DNA of 64,000 nucleotides from Pseudomonadota bacterium (GTDB taxonomy: Bacteria > Pseudomonadota > Gammaproteobacteria > UBA5335): positions 41,997 through 105,996 of the forward strand of contig PKDC01000052.1 in NCBI GenBank assembly GCA_002862435.1. The letters run 5' to 3'. The translations under genes and the position numbers were made by a program. Each line of letters opens with the position of its first letter. Position 1 is the stretch's first letter. Shown one piece after another: positions 8,939-17,947 of this stretch. The notes below the pieces were generated by a model, which was not told where the DNA came from, ran no database searches, and saw only the letters and a program-made list of their open reading frames with translations.

Positions 8939-10303
8939 ATGAACAAGGAAGCGCAGATTTACGACTTCATTGCGGTTGGGGTGGGGCCATTCAATCTCAG
9001 TCTGGCCTGTTTGGCCTCGTCCATCGAAGGCTTGGACGGGCTCTTTTTCGACCAGAAGGATGGCTTCAACTGGCATCCGGGTCTGATGTTCGATGATGCC
9101 CATCTGCAAACCCCGTTCCTGTCCGATCTGGTGACTCTCGCCGATCCCACCCATCCGTTGAGTTTTCTGAACTTCCTCAAGCGGCAGGGGCGAATCTATG
9201 CGTTCTACATTCGGGAAAACTTTTTCCTCCTGCGTCGGGAGTACAACCACTATTGCCAGTGGGCCGCGAGCCAGTTGGACAGCATTCGCTGGAATACCCG
9301 TGTGGAGGAGATCCACTACGACGAGGGGCAGGGCTGCTATGCGGTGATCACGCGCGACGTCCATGACGGGAGCTGCCAAACCTTTCGAGCGAGGCGACTG
9401 GTGCTGGGCACAGGCCCTGCGCCTTGGTGGCCGTCGTGCTGCGATCGCGAGATTCGGTCTGCCGCTCACGTACATCATGCGAGTGCCTATCTGACCCATC
9501 GGGATGAACTTAAGAACCTGCCGGGGGTGACTCTGGTGGGTGGCGGGCAAAGCGCAGCGGAGATCTTCGTCGATCTGCTGCAGGACATCGATCGTCATGA
9601 TTACACGCTGCACTGGGTCACGCGTTCGCCCCGTTTCGTGCCGCTCGAGTACACCAAGCTCACCTTGGAGATGACATCGCCGGAATACGTGCGCTACTTC
9701 CATGCTTTACCGACGAAGACACGCGATGCCGTGATCGCGAGCCAGACCCATCTTTACAAGGGGATCAATGGCTCGCTGATCAACGAAATTCACGAACTGC
9801 TCTATCAAAAGCGCCTGGTTCTGGAAGAGCGAGGCGAAGACCTGACCCGGCGCGTGAGGCTTTTCACCAACAGCGAGCTATGCGGCGCGACCCGCTGCGC
9901 CGAACAGCTGCAGTTGGGGCTGCGCCACTTGGAGCAGCAACGCGATTACGGGCTGACCACAACAGCGCTCATCGTCGCAACCGGCTATTGCTACACAGCA
10001 CCGGCGTTTCTGGCTCCCATCGCCTCACGGATTCGCTTTGACACGGCCGGGCGCTTCGTCGTGACAAAAAACTACGCCATTGATCGGGCCGGGCGGGAGA
10101 TTTTCGTGCAGAACTCAGAACTGCATACCCATGGATTCGTCACGCCGGATCTGGGCATGGCTTGCTATCGCAACGCCCATATCATCAAGGCGCTGACCGG
10201 GGTGGAGCACTATCCCATCGAGGAGCGCATTGCCTTCCAGGAGTTCGGTGTGCCGCCGGACTTGGAGACGGATGCGCAGGGGCTGCGGCAGGTGGCTTCA
10301 TGA
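8939..10303 (+). CDS. L-lysine/ornithine/diamine N6-monooxygenase (IucD/DesB/AlcA-like)
   Basis: 454-residue flavin-dependent N-hydroxylating monooxygenase that would convert the diamine into its N-hydroxy form, the iron-chelating precursor of a hydroxamate. The FAD site is AVGVGPFNLSLACLA near residue 12, the substrate region contains FNWHPGLMFDDAHLQTPFLSDLVT, the NADPH site is TLVGGGQSAAEIFVDLL (about 197-213) and the late LIVATGYCY motif is typical. It begins immediately after the decarboxylase stop with no gap and overlaps the exporter start by four bases, so expression is coupled. The presence of a decarboxylase suggests hydroxylation of a diamine rather than of the free amino acid. Confidence 0.9.
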   Translation: MNKEAQIYDFIAVGVGPFNLSLACLASSIEGLDGLFFDQKDGFNWHPGLMFDDAHLQTPFLSDLVTLADPTHPLSFLNFLKRQGRIYAFYIRENFFLLRREYNHYCQWAASQLDSIRWNTRVEEIHYDEGQGCYAVITRDVHDGSCQTFRARRLVLGTGPAPWWPSCCDREIRSAAHVHHASAYLTHRDELKNLPGVTLVGGGQSAAEIFVDLLQDIDRHDYTLHWVTRSPRFVPLEYTKLTLEMTSPEYVRYFHALPTKTRDAVIASQTHLYKGINGSLINEIHELLYQKRLVLEERGEDLTRRVRLFTNSELCGATRCAEQLQLGLRHLEQQRDYGLTTTALIVATGYCYTAPAFLAPIASRIRFDTAGRFVVTKNYAIDRAGREIFVQNSELHTHGFVTPDLGMACYRNAHIIKALTGVEHYPIEERIAFQEFGVPPDLETDAQGLRQVAS

Positions 10304-11490
10304 AGCTTAAGCACGCCCTGATTATGCTCACGCTGGTGTCAGTGGTGGCCGACACCATGCTGCTACCATTCTATCCCCAGTTCTTTGCCCAGGAATTCGG
10401 CAACACCAGTCCGGAACATGTCGGTTTCTACATCGCCGCCTGTTGCTTTACGGTGATGGTCACGTTGCCGCTGTGGGCCAAGGTGGCCCGCCAGGTGAAC
10501 GAGTTTCCGCTGTGGGTGATGACCCAGACTGCTGCCGGAACATTTGCGATTGCCGCCTATTTCAGCACTTCGCTGCTGAGCTTCTGGGTGATCACCCAGC
10601 TCATGCTGGTATTCAAGGCCAGCTACCTGTTGATTTATCCCCTGGTCATGCGGCTGGAGGAAAAAGACCGGCATCTGGGCGTGGCCAGCCTGTTCTCCGT
10701 GCTGATCCACTTCGGCGCGATCGGCGGCGCCTTCCTGGGTGGCTCTCTGATCGAGTTCGCCGAGCCGCGCAGCATCTTTCTCATCATGGCCGCGACCGAT
10801 GCGCTGCAGGTGCTTGTTTGCACTTTCATCATCCGCAGCCGGCGCATTCCCTTTCGACAACCACAGACAGTGGTCGATGCTGAAGGCTCGGAAGACCGCG
10901 AGCCCCATGGCAATCCGCTGATCGTCCAGTTGGGTGTGGTCAGCCTGCTGTTCTATCTCAGCGCTTTCATGATGCGGCCGTTTTTCTCCCGCTACTGGGC
11001 AGGGGTCGCGGGCAATGACAGTGAACTGCTTGCTGGTTTGGTTTACGCAATCCCGGCCTGGGTGGCCTTGGCAGGGCTGTGGCTGAACCGTCGCCGGACG
11101 CAGGAGCGCAGCAGCTATGCCGCCGTGTTCCAGTCCCTGATTGTGGCAATGATCGGTGCGGCGATGCAGGGCATACCGCACCCGGTCTCCATCGTGTTGG
11201 GTCGCATCGTCTTTGGCTGGGCTCTGTTCCAGGGTACGGTCCGGCTGGAGGTGCTGGTCTTCGAACTGAGTAGCCGGCAGCACTATGCGATGGATTTCAG
11301 CCGGATCCACATTTTCCAGAACGTGGGCGTGCTATTGGCTTCCTTCGCGGTGGGATCGGTGGTTTCCGCATTCGGACAGCAGATGCCCTTCATGGCCTCC
11401 GTCGCGGGCTTTGCCTTCACCTTGCTTGTCTTTGTCGCGCTATTCGGGAGTCGCCTGTGGCCATCACTCGTACGCATGCCTTCGGCCTGA
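10300..11490 (+). CDS. MFS transporter, probable siderophore exporter
   Basis: 396-residue major facilitator protein with about 12 hydrophobic segments, starting MKLKHALIMLTLVSVVADTMLLPFYPQFFAQEF. The ATG overlaps the monooxygenase stop (ATGA), and the C-terminus overlaps the start of the NIS synthetase gene by about 30 bases. Position inside the biosynthetic operon points to export of the finished siderophore; bordetellae (AlcS) have MFS exporters in equivalent positions. No transport substrate can be read from the sequence itself. Confidence 0.84.
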   Translation: MKLKHALIMLTLVSVVADTMLLPFYPQFFAQEFGNTSPEHVGFYIAACCFTVMVTLPLWAKVARQVNEFPLWVMTQTAAGTFAIAAYFSTSLLSFWVITQLMLVFKASYLLIYPLVMRLEEKDRHLGVASLFSVLIHFGAIGGAFLGGSLIEFAEPRSIFLIMAATDALQVLVCTFIIRSRRIPFRQPQTVVDAEGSEDREPHGNPLIVQLGVVSLLFYLSAFMMRPFFSRYWAGVAGNDSELLAGLVYAIPAWVALAGLWLNRRRTQERSSYAAVFQSLIVAMIGAAMQGIPHPVSIVLGRIVFGWALFQGTVRLEVLVFELSSRQHYAMDFSRIHIFQNVGVLLASFAVGSVVSAFGQQMPFMASVAGFAFTLLVFVALFGSRLWPSLVRMPSA

Positions 11491-13883
11491 ATGTGCCGAT
11501 CCTGTTTCGCCGGAACGATGCGCTCGGCGAATTTGCCCTGCGGTCATTGGTGCCTGAAATGGACGCCCATCAGGTCCAGCAGTGGACTTGCCAGCCCTAT
11601 GCCCGTTACTGGGGCATGTTGGAATCCTCGGTGGACAATGTCGCTGTGTTTTACGCTCGGCTGAACGCCAAACCGGGTAGCGCCGCCTATCTGGGGCTGT
11701 TCAACGGCACACCCTGTTTTTTGCTGGAGCGCTACGCTCCGGCCACGGATCCGGTGAACACCTGCTATCGCGTCCAGCCGGGCGATGTGGGGATGCATCT
11801 GCTGATTGCATCGGCGCAGCTACCTCTGCATGGATTCAGTCTGGCGGTCATGCGCACGGTGATGGCGTATCTCTTCAGCCAATCCGAGACGGCGCGCGTG
11901 GTGGTGGAACCGGACTGGCGCAATCACAAGATTCATGCGTTGAATCGGCGTGTGGGCTTCGTGCATCGAAAACGGATCAAGATCGGCGACAAAATGGCCT
12001 ATCTTGCATTTTGCAGTCGTGATCAATATGCCGCCACCCAGCGTTGGCAAGCCGATTTCCCGAATGCCGATGTTGCCGCGTCCGCCGGCCAAGACGTGCA
12101 AACCCCGGGCGCGCCGTATTGGCAGGCGGTGAATCGTGATCTGGTACGCAAGGGTCTGGCGGAGTTTTCCCATGAGCGGATCCTTCATCCCATCCTTGCC
12201 GAACAGCACGGCGAGTGGGGGCGCTATGAGTTGGCAACCGCCTTGGGCGCGGTTGTGTATCGCTTCAAAGCCCGGCGGTTGCCGCTGGATCACTGGGATA
12301 TCGATTCCATCTCAATTGAAAAGCACGTCCATGGCAGACGACAGATGCTCGATGCATCCAGCTTCGTTGTCGAATTCGCCGAGACCCTGTCCATCGCGCC
12401 GCAAAATTTGCCGGTCTATGTGGAGGAAATCGCTGCCACCGCGGCTGCTCGCGTCCGTAAATATCAGTCCGGTTCATGGTCCGCATCAGCGCTCGCCGCA
12501 GCGGATTTCCAGGCCATTGAGACGGCCATGACGGAAGGTCATCCGGTCTTCATGGCCAACAGCGGCCGGATCGGCTTTGACGCACAGGACATGCAACGCT
12601 ATGCCCCGGAATCGGGCGCGCCGTTTCGCCTTGTCTGGCTGGCTGCTCACCGCAGCCGGGCGCGCTTTTCCTGCAGCCAGGATTTGGACTACGCGCGTTT
12701 GTTGGACGATGAACTGGATCTCACTACCCGGACCCGCTTCGATCAACAACTGACCGATCAAGGCCTCTTACCCGAAGACTACCTGTTGTTGCCGGTTCAT
12801 CCCTGGCAGTGGGCCAACAAGCTGTTCCATCTCTACGCCGGCGAATTGGCCGCGCGGCGCCTGATCTATCTGGGGCAGGGCGATGACGTCTATCTGGCGC
12901 AGCAGTCGATTCGTACGCTTTTCAATGTGAGCAATCCCGGCAAACGCTATGTCAAGACCGCGCTCTCGGTGCTCAACATGGGATTCACGCGGGGGTTGTC
13001 TCCCGCCTACGTATGCAGCAACCCAGCCATCAACGATTGGGTGGCCGGCCTGGTGGAGGCGGACCTCTATCTCCAGCAACAGGGCTTTCGGGTGTTGCGG
13101 GAAGTGGCGGGCATCGGCTACAGCCATCCTCTGTACGGAGAGGACCCGCTGGGTGGCGGTCATCTGAACAAGACGCTTGCGGCCTTGTGGCGGGAAAGCC
13201 CGGTGCCTCTGCTGAATGGTCGGCAACGCCTGATGACCATGGCCGCATTGCTGCACATCGATGCCGAGGGCCACGCCCTGCTGCCGGTGCTGATCCGCCG
13301 TTCCGGCTTGGGAGTCGATGCCTGGTTACGGCGCTATCTGGATGCTTACCTCGCGCCACTGTTGCATTGCTACTACTGCTATGGGCTGGTGTTCATGCCC
13401 CACGGCGAAAACCTGATTCTGGTGATCGAGGACGAAGTGCCGGTGCGAGCGTTTATGAAGGACGTCGGTGAAGAAGTGGCGGTTCTCAATGCCCGCACCG
13501 CTCTGCCCGGGAAGATCGCCCGCATCGCGGTCAAGATGCCGAAAGACAAAGAAACCCTGTCGATATTCACCGATGTGTTCGACTGTTTTTTCCGCCATCT
13601 CAGCGCGATTTTGTACGAACAGTCCGACTATCCGACCGAGCGGTTCTGGGCTCTGGTGGCGCAAAGCGTCATCAGCTATCAAGCCGCCCAACCGGAGCTG
13701 GCAGATCGTTTTGCCGAGCACGATTTGTTCGTCGAGCGATTCGATCTGTCGTGCCTGAACCGCTTGCAGCTCAAGAATAATCAGCAGCTGATCGATCTGG
13801 CTGATCCCTTTGCGGCGCTCAGCTTTGCCGGTCAGTTGGACAACCCCATCGCCCCTCATCGTCCTCGCAGGAAACTTGCCTGA
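11457..13883 (+). CDS. Fused acyltransferase / NIS synthetase (BibC-like)
   Basis: 808-residue bifunctional enzyme. Residues ~1-195 form an AlcB/IucB-type acyl-CoA N-acyltransferase (GNAT-like) ending in VEPDWRNHKIHALNRRVGF, which would acylate the N-hydroxydiamine, with succinyl-CoA in known pathways. Residues ~225-800 form an IucA/IucC-family synthetase: the ATP-binding block EGHPVFMANSGRIGF, then LLPVHPWQWANKL, and a FhuF-like end with MPHGENLILVIEDEVP. This domain adenylates the carboxylate and oligomerises or macrocyclises the units. The same two-domain fusion is known in BibC of bisucaberin biosynthesis in Vibrio salmonicida, whereas alcaligin and desferrioxamine pathways use two proteins. 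Start is a GTG at 11457 with a GGGAG seven bases upstream, inside the exporter gene. Confidence 0.9.
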   Translation: MAITRTHAFGLNVPILFRRNDALGEFALRSLVPEMDAHQVQQWTCQPYARYWGMLESSVDNVAVFYARLNAKPGSAAYLGLFNGTPCFLLERYAPATDPVNTCYRVQPGDVGMHLLIASAQLPLHGFSLAVMRTVMAYLFSQSETARVVVEPDWRNHKIHALNRRVGFVHRKRIKIGDKMAYLAFCSRDQYAATQRWQADFPNADVAASAGQDVQTPGAPYWQAVNRDLVRKGLAEFSHERILHPILAEQHGEWGRYELATALGAVVYRFKARRLPLDHWDIDSISIEKHVHGRRQMLDASSFVVEFAETLSIAPQNLPVYVEEIAATAAARVRKYQSGSWSASALAAADFQAIETAMTEGHPVFMANSGRIGFDAQDMQRYAPESGAPFRLVWLAAHRSRARFSCSQDLDYARLLDDELDLTTRTRFDQQLTDQGLLPEDYLLLPVHPWQWANKLFHLYAGELAARRLIYLGQGDDVYLAQQSIRTLFNVSNPGKRYVKTALSVLNMGFTRGLSPAYVCSNPAINDWVAGLVEADLYLQQQGFRVLREVAGIGYSHPLYGEDPLGGGHLNKTLAALWRESPVPLLNGRQRLMTMAALLHIDAEGHALLPVLIRRSGLGVDAWLRRYLDAYLAPLLHCYYCYGLVFMPHGENLILVIEDEVPVRAFMKDVGEEVAVLNARTALPGKIARIAVKMPKDKETLSIFTDVFDCFFRHLSAILYEQSDYPTERFWALVAQSVISYQAAQPELADRFAEHDLFVERFDLSCLNRLQLKNNQQLIDLADPFAALSFAGQLDNPIAPHRPRRKLA

Positions 13884-15049
13884 TGTCTGCACTCATTTTG
13901 GATCCAGCCGCTGAGGCGGCGCCCACCGGCCGGCGTGTCTTTGCCATCGATCTGGCGCGTGGCCTGGCGGTGTTCTTTATGATTGCTGTTCATACCATGT
14001 GGATGTTCGGCAGTCATCAAGTGCAGACCGGCACGGATTTCGGCCATTGGTTGCATCTGATGGGGCAGGGCGCCAGCGCCTTTTTGATCACCATGGGATT
14101 CTCGTTTATGGTGACCCCGGATCGCCGATTGAGCCGTGCCTTCCAGCGCGGGGCAATGATCCTGCTGGTCGCGTATGCGATGAATGCGCTGAAGTTCCTG
14201 GTGCCGATCTATGTCTTCGGTACCATGCCCGAAGCATTCATCGCAGCCTATGGATGGCATTCCCCACTCAGCCTGGGTCAGGCAGCCTATCTTCTGGGTA
14301 CGGGCGATATTTTGCAGATGGCGGGGATTGCATTCTTCCTGATCGCACTGGCCCGCCGCTTCGTGCCCAGCAAATACGGCCTGTTAGGCATGATGCTGGG
14401 CTCGGTTGTGTTTTCAGCCTTGATGCAAGGCACCCGGTTGGGGCATCCAGTGCCGGATTATCTGCTGGATCTGCTGTGGGGAAAACACTGGAACGTCTAT
14501 TTCCCGGTATTTCCCTGGATCGCCCACATTCTGGTCGGCATGTTCCTGGGTACTGTCTATCAGGAATACGGACGCGACGAGCAGGCACTGCTGCGTGTCA
14601 CGGGTAGACTGGGGGTGGTGTTGCTGGGTATGGGCTGGGCCATCTCTCGCACCGACTGGGCCTATCATTTCAATGATTTTTTCCATACCGGTCCAGGCGG
14701 CACCATCTACTTGCTCGGCCGGGCCCTGTGTGTGTTCTATCTGGCGATTCGCTTACTGGCGCTGCGTCCGATGGCGGGCTGGTTCAGGACGGCGGTGAAC
14801 TATCTCAGCGAGCATGTGACCACGTTGTATGTGGTGCAGTGGACGTTGATCTGCTGGGCCATGGGGATTGTGGGGTATCAGACCCTTGATCCCTGGCAGG
14901 TGCTGGGCATGATGCCGGTGATGATCGTGGCGACGTTACTGGCGGAGTACGCATTGCGACGTCTCTGGCAAATGCTCCGCCGAGGACTCTCCCTGCTCAG
15001 GAACTGGGCCTGGCAGGGCGGTTTGCCCCGCAGCGACGGAGCAGGATGA
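13883..15049 (+). CDS. HGSNAT-like (DUF1624) membrane acyltransferase-like protein
   Basis: 388-residue integral membrane protein with about ten hydrophobic segments and the family motif FAIDLARGLAVFFMIAVHT near the N-terminus, as in heparan-alpha-glucosaminide N-acetyltransferase-like/DUF1624 proteins. Such proteins are thought to move acyl groups across the membrane. Its ATG overlaps the synthetase stop by one base (TGATG), so it belongs to the siderophore operon. A role in tailoring, processing or export of the siderophore is an inference from position only. The last ~30 residues are basic and probably cytosolic. Confidence 0.68.
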   Translation: MSALILDPAAEAAPTGRRVFAIDLARGLAVFFMIAVHTMWMFGSHQVQTGTDFGHWLHLMGQGASAFLITMGFSFMVTPDRRLSRAFQRGAMILLVAYAMNALKFLVPIYVFGTMPEAFIAAYGWHSPLSLGQAAYLLGTGDILQMAGIAFFLIALARRFVPSKYGLLGMMLGSVVFSALMQGTRLGHPVPDYLLDLLWGKHWNVYFPVFPWIAHILVGMFLGTVYQEYGRDEQALLRVTGRLGVVLLGMGWAISRTDWAYHFNDFFHTGPGGTIYLLGRALCVFYLAIRLLALRPMAGWFRTAVNYLSEHVTTLYVVQWTLICWAMGIVGYQTLDPWQVLGMMPVMIVATLLAEYALRRLWQMLRRGLSLLRNWAWQGGLPRSDGAG

Positions 15050-15157
15050 GAACTGCAGCCCGCGCGTCGGGGGACCCGTAGCGCCATTCGTAAAGGCGAT
15101 TTCACCCTTACGACCTCGCCGAGGAAACGGGCGCATGCTATCGTCCCTTTTAATTTA

Positions 15158-15179
15158 TGTAATGATTCTAGTTATCATT
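15158..15179 (+). promoter_or_regulatory. Second Fur-box-like site, before the receptor gene
   Basis: AT-rich palindrome with perfect AATGAT/ATCATT arms, matching the Fur consensus at 13 of 19 positions by my count, followed by further AT-rich half-sites to about 15194. It lies about 30 bases upstream of the receptor ATG. Together with the site at 7299 it suggests that uptake and synthesis genes share iron repression. Confidence 0.62.
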
Positions 15180-15208
15180 TTAATTGTTATTAACTAATGG
15201 GAGTTTTC

Positions 15209-17350
15209 ATGTCTGCCTTAACCTCGATGCCCCGTTCCTCTATGTTGCTTTCCGTGACCATGGTGGCAGGCGTCTCCACTGCGGTCGCTCAAGAGGCGTC
15301 CGTATCTGATCAGGGCCTTACCCCGGTGATTGTGCAAGGGGAGGTCTACCGCAGCACGGCGACCAAGTCGGCCCTTGAGCCGGAGGAGACGCCGGGCAGC
15401 CTGGATGTGATCGATCGTGAGGCGATCGAAACCCGTGGCGGCGATTCGGTGAGCGAGGCATTGCGCTATACCCCGGGTGTCACGCCGGAGCTGCGCGGCG
15501 GGGCGGTGACGCGGCTGGATCAATACAGCATCCGTGGCTTCCAGGACGCCAGGACCGCCTACGACGGATTGCTTTTGCTCAATAACGGCTGGAATCTGGT
15601 GCCTCAGATCGATCCCTGGGCCATTGAGGCCATCGAGGTCTTCAAGGGGCCGGCTTCGGTGCTCTACGGCAACCAGCCACCCGGCGGGCTGGTCAATTTG
15701 ATTGCCAAACAACCGGATGGCAACCGCTACAACGACATCCGTCTGGAGGTCGGGACGCGCAATCTTCTCGAAGCCAAGGGGGAGTTCACCGGCACCGTGG
15801 GCAGTCTGCCCTTGACCTACGATGTCGTGGCCTTGGGGCGGCAGCGCGACGGGCAGGCGGTAACCTCCGAGGAGGAGCGTTTCCTCTTCGTGCCATCAGT
15901 GAACTGGCAACTTTCCGAAGACACCCTGGTAAATCTGAACCTCTATCTGCAGCGTGATCCTTCGGCGGGCATCTACAATGCCATCCCGGCCAAGGGCACG
16001 GTCTATGACAACCCCAACGGACGCCTGGATCCGGACTTCTACGCCGGCGATGCCAATTACAACACCTTCGATCGCGACATCCTGATGCCGGGCTACAAGA
16101 TCGCCCACCAGTTCAACGATCGCTGGAATTTTCTTCAGAATGCCCGCTTCCTGGATGGCAGCGTGTATCAGGAGAACACTTACAACACAGGCCTTGCTGC
16201 AGACAATCGCACGCTGGGACGACGCGCCTATCTCACCGATGAAGAGAGCGATGGCATCACCCTCGATAATCAGTTGTCTGGGCGGGTCGATTGGGGCCAG
16301 GCTGAGCACAATCTGCTGGTTGGAGTGGATTACCTGAAGCTCGATTCCAGCATTCTTTACAAGGATGCAGCCACGGTTCCTCTGGATCTGTTCAATCCCA
16401 ACAACCGTGCAATCGACCCCCGCGGCCTGGCTTTCAACTCGCCATTTGCCTTTGGCGCTGATTTCGATCTCGAGTATGAGCAAACAGGGGTCTATCTGCA
16501 GGATCAGGTGCGAACCGGAAATTGGGTCCTGCTCGGCGGTGGTCGTTACGACTGGTACGAGTCACGGGAAGAGGGCGACAAATACGGCGCAGCCATCGAT
16601 GACCATTTCAAGCAGAGCGACTTTACCGGCCGTGTTGGCGCCCTTTACGAATTCAAGAACGGGTTTGCGCCTTACCTCAGCTATTCGCAAAGCTTCGAGC
16701 CGCTGGCCGGAAGCAATCGCCGCGGGGAACGCTTCGATCCCGCCGAAGCCGCTCAATGGGAAACCGGGATCAAGTTTACTTCGGCGGATCGCCGTCATAC
16801 CGCGACCCTGGCGGGGTTCAGCATCACCAAGGAAAACGACATCACCCGCGATCCCAACGGTGGGCCAAACGATCTGATTCAGGCGGGTGAAACCCGCTCA
16901 GAGGGTGTTGAAATCAATCTCACCACCCAGCCGGTGGATAATCTGACTATCGCCCTGAGCGGGACCCTGCTCGACGTCGAGATTACCAAGGACAACAGCG
17001 GCCTTGAAGGCAAGACGCCGGTCTGGGTGGCCGAGGAAATGGCAGCCCTATGGTTCGCCTACCGCTTCTCTGAAGGGACGATTGCCGGGACCGAGCTGGG
17101 TGCAGGAGTGCGCTACACCGGTGAAACGCAGCTCGATGCACTCAATACCGACACGGTGTCCGGTCATACCCTGGTGGACATGAATCTGCTCTATGACCTT
17201 GGCCGGCTTGCAAGCAGCCTGGACGGATTCACGGCTTCTCTGACCGCCACGAACCTGTTCGATGAGCGTTATTACAGCTGCTACGACGCCAACAACTGCT
17301 GGTTCGGCGAGGAGCGTACCGTAAAGGCCGGTTTGCGTTACAACTTTTGA
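15209..17350 (+). CDS. TonB-dependent siderophore receptor
   Basis: 713-residue outer-membrane receptor of the FhuA/FecA/FoxA class for ferric hydroxamate import. An N-terminal signal peptide (about 1-27, ending VSTAVAQEA) is followed by a TonB-box-like LTPVIVQG, a plug domain with ETPGSLDVIDREAIETRGG, YSIRGFQDARTAYDG and VFKGPASVLYGNQPPGGLVN, and a 22-strand-type barrel ending in the terminal aromatic GLRYNF. The ATG at 15209 is preferred over 15197 because a GGGAG lies five bases before it. Immediately downstream of the siderophore operon and behind its own Fur-like site, so it most likely takes up the siderophore made here. Confidence 0.93.
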   Translation: MSALTSMPRSSMLLSVTMVAGVSTAVAQEASVSDQGLTPVIVQGEVYRSTATKSALEPEETPGSLDVIDREAIETRGGDSVSEALRYTPGVTPELRGGAVTRLDQYSIRGFQDARTAYDGLLLLNNGWNLVPQIDPWAIEAIEVFKGPASVLYGNQPPGGLVNLIAKQPDGNRYNDIRLEVGTRNLLEAKGEFTGTVGSLPLTYDVVALGRQRDGQAVTSEEERFLFVPSVNWQLSEDTLVNLNLYLQRDPSAGIYNAIPAKGTVYDNPNGRLDPDFYAGDANYNTFDRDILMPGYKIAHQFNDRWNFLQNARFLDGSVYQENTYNTGLAADNRTLGRRAYLTDEESDGITLDNQLSGRVDWGQAEHNLLVGVDYLKLDSSILYKDAATVPLDLFNPNNRAIDPRGLAFNSPFAFGADFDLEYEQTGVYLQDQVRTGNWVLLGGGRYDWYESREEGDKYGAAIDDHFKQSDFTGRVGALYEFKNGFAPYLSYSQSFEPLAGSNRRGERFDPAEAAQWETGIKFTSADRRHTATLAGFSITKENDITRDPNGGPNDLIQAGETRSEGVEINLTTQPVDNLTIALSGTLLDVEITKDNSGLEGKTPVWVAEEMAALWFAYRFSEGTIAGTELGAGVRYTGETQLDALNTDTVSGHTLVDMNLLYDLGRLASSLDGFTASLTATNLFDERYYSCYDANNCWFGEERTVKAGLRYNF

Positions 17351-17407
17351 TCATTGTCAAGGATGCTTGTCCGAAGAATCCCCTCATGTCTGCCCTGAAG
17401 TCTTGAA

Positions 17408-17947
17408 ATGGACGTCGTCATTGGCTTGATCAATCTCATCGCTGTGGCCGTGCTCTTCCTGGGCTGGAAGAGACGCCACGGCTTTTTTGCGGGGCTGGCT
17501 CTCGTTCCCGCTTGCGCTGCGTGGGTATTGTGGAGCAGTCGGCATGGTCCCGAGTATGCGACCGTGTACTGGTTCATGACCCTGACCCTCTTTGGGTGGA
17601 TGGCGAGCTTTTTGAATCGCGATTTCAACGTGGTTCAGGCCAAGACGAAGCTGCGTCGACGCGTCAGAATGATCAATGGAGCTCAGCTTGGAAGGGTGAT
17701 GGGCCGGACTTTTCTGGCGGGCCCGCTGGCGGGGTTGGCTGGCTTGTTGCCCTGGATGGTGTGGGCTGCAGGGATACCGGGGGTTCCGGCGAACCGGCTG
17801 GTGGCCGCCGTTTTCCTATTCATCGTGAGCTGGATGTTACTGACATTCTGGATGCTGTCCTCCTCGCGGCCTTCACGACCCATTCTGTCGATTGCCGGCT
17901 TGATCGCAGTGAGCGGCACCTTGCTGATATTGAGGGCGCAGAGATGA
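17408..17947 (+). CDS. Small polytopic membrane protein of the iron-uptake cluster
   Basis: 179 residues with four to five hydrophobic segments (about 3-20, 25-42, 49-62, 98-118, 127-148, 156-173) and basic loops. I do not recognise the family with certainty; small DUF3325/DUF3649-type membrane proteins commonly sit between a TonB receptor and a PepSY-TM protein, and this resembles such a pair fused (a break in hydrophobicity around residues 63-95 separates two halves). Its TGA overlaps the next ATG by four bases, so it is coupled to the PepSY-TM gene. Role in iron reduction or TonB energisation is inference. Confidence 0.6.
   Translation: MDVVIGLINLIAVAVLFLGWKRRHGFFAGLALVPACAAWVLWSSRHGPEYATVYWFMTLTLFGWMASFLNRDFNVVQAKTKLRRRVRMINGAQLGRVMGRTFLAGPLAGLAGLLPWMVWAAGIPGVPANRLVAAVFLFIVSWMLLTFWMLSSSRPSRPILSIAGLIAVSGTLLILRAQR

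Noticed and set aside
7745-9703. Two ~300-codon minus-strand frames in the siderophore operon
   Set aside because: They lie opposite the decarboxylase and monooxygenase, which have cofactor motifs; no family match in the shadows.
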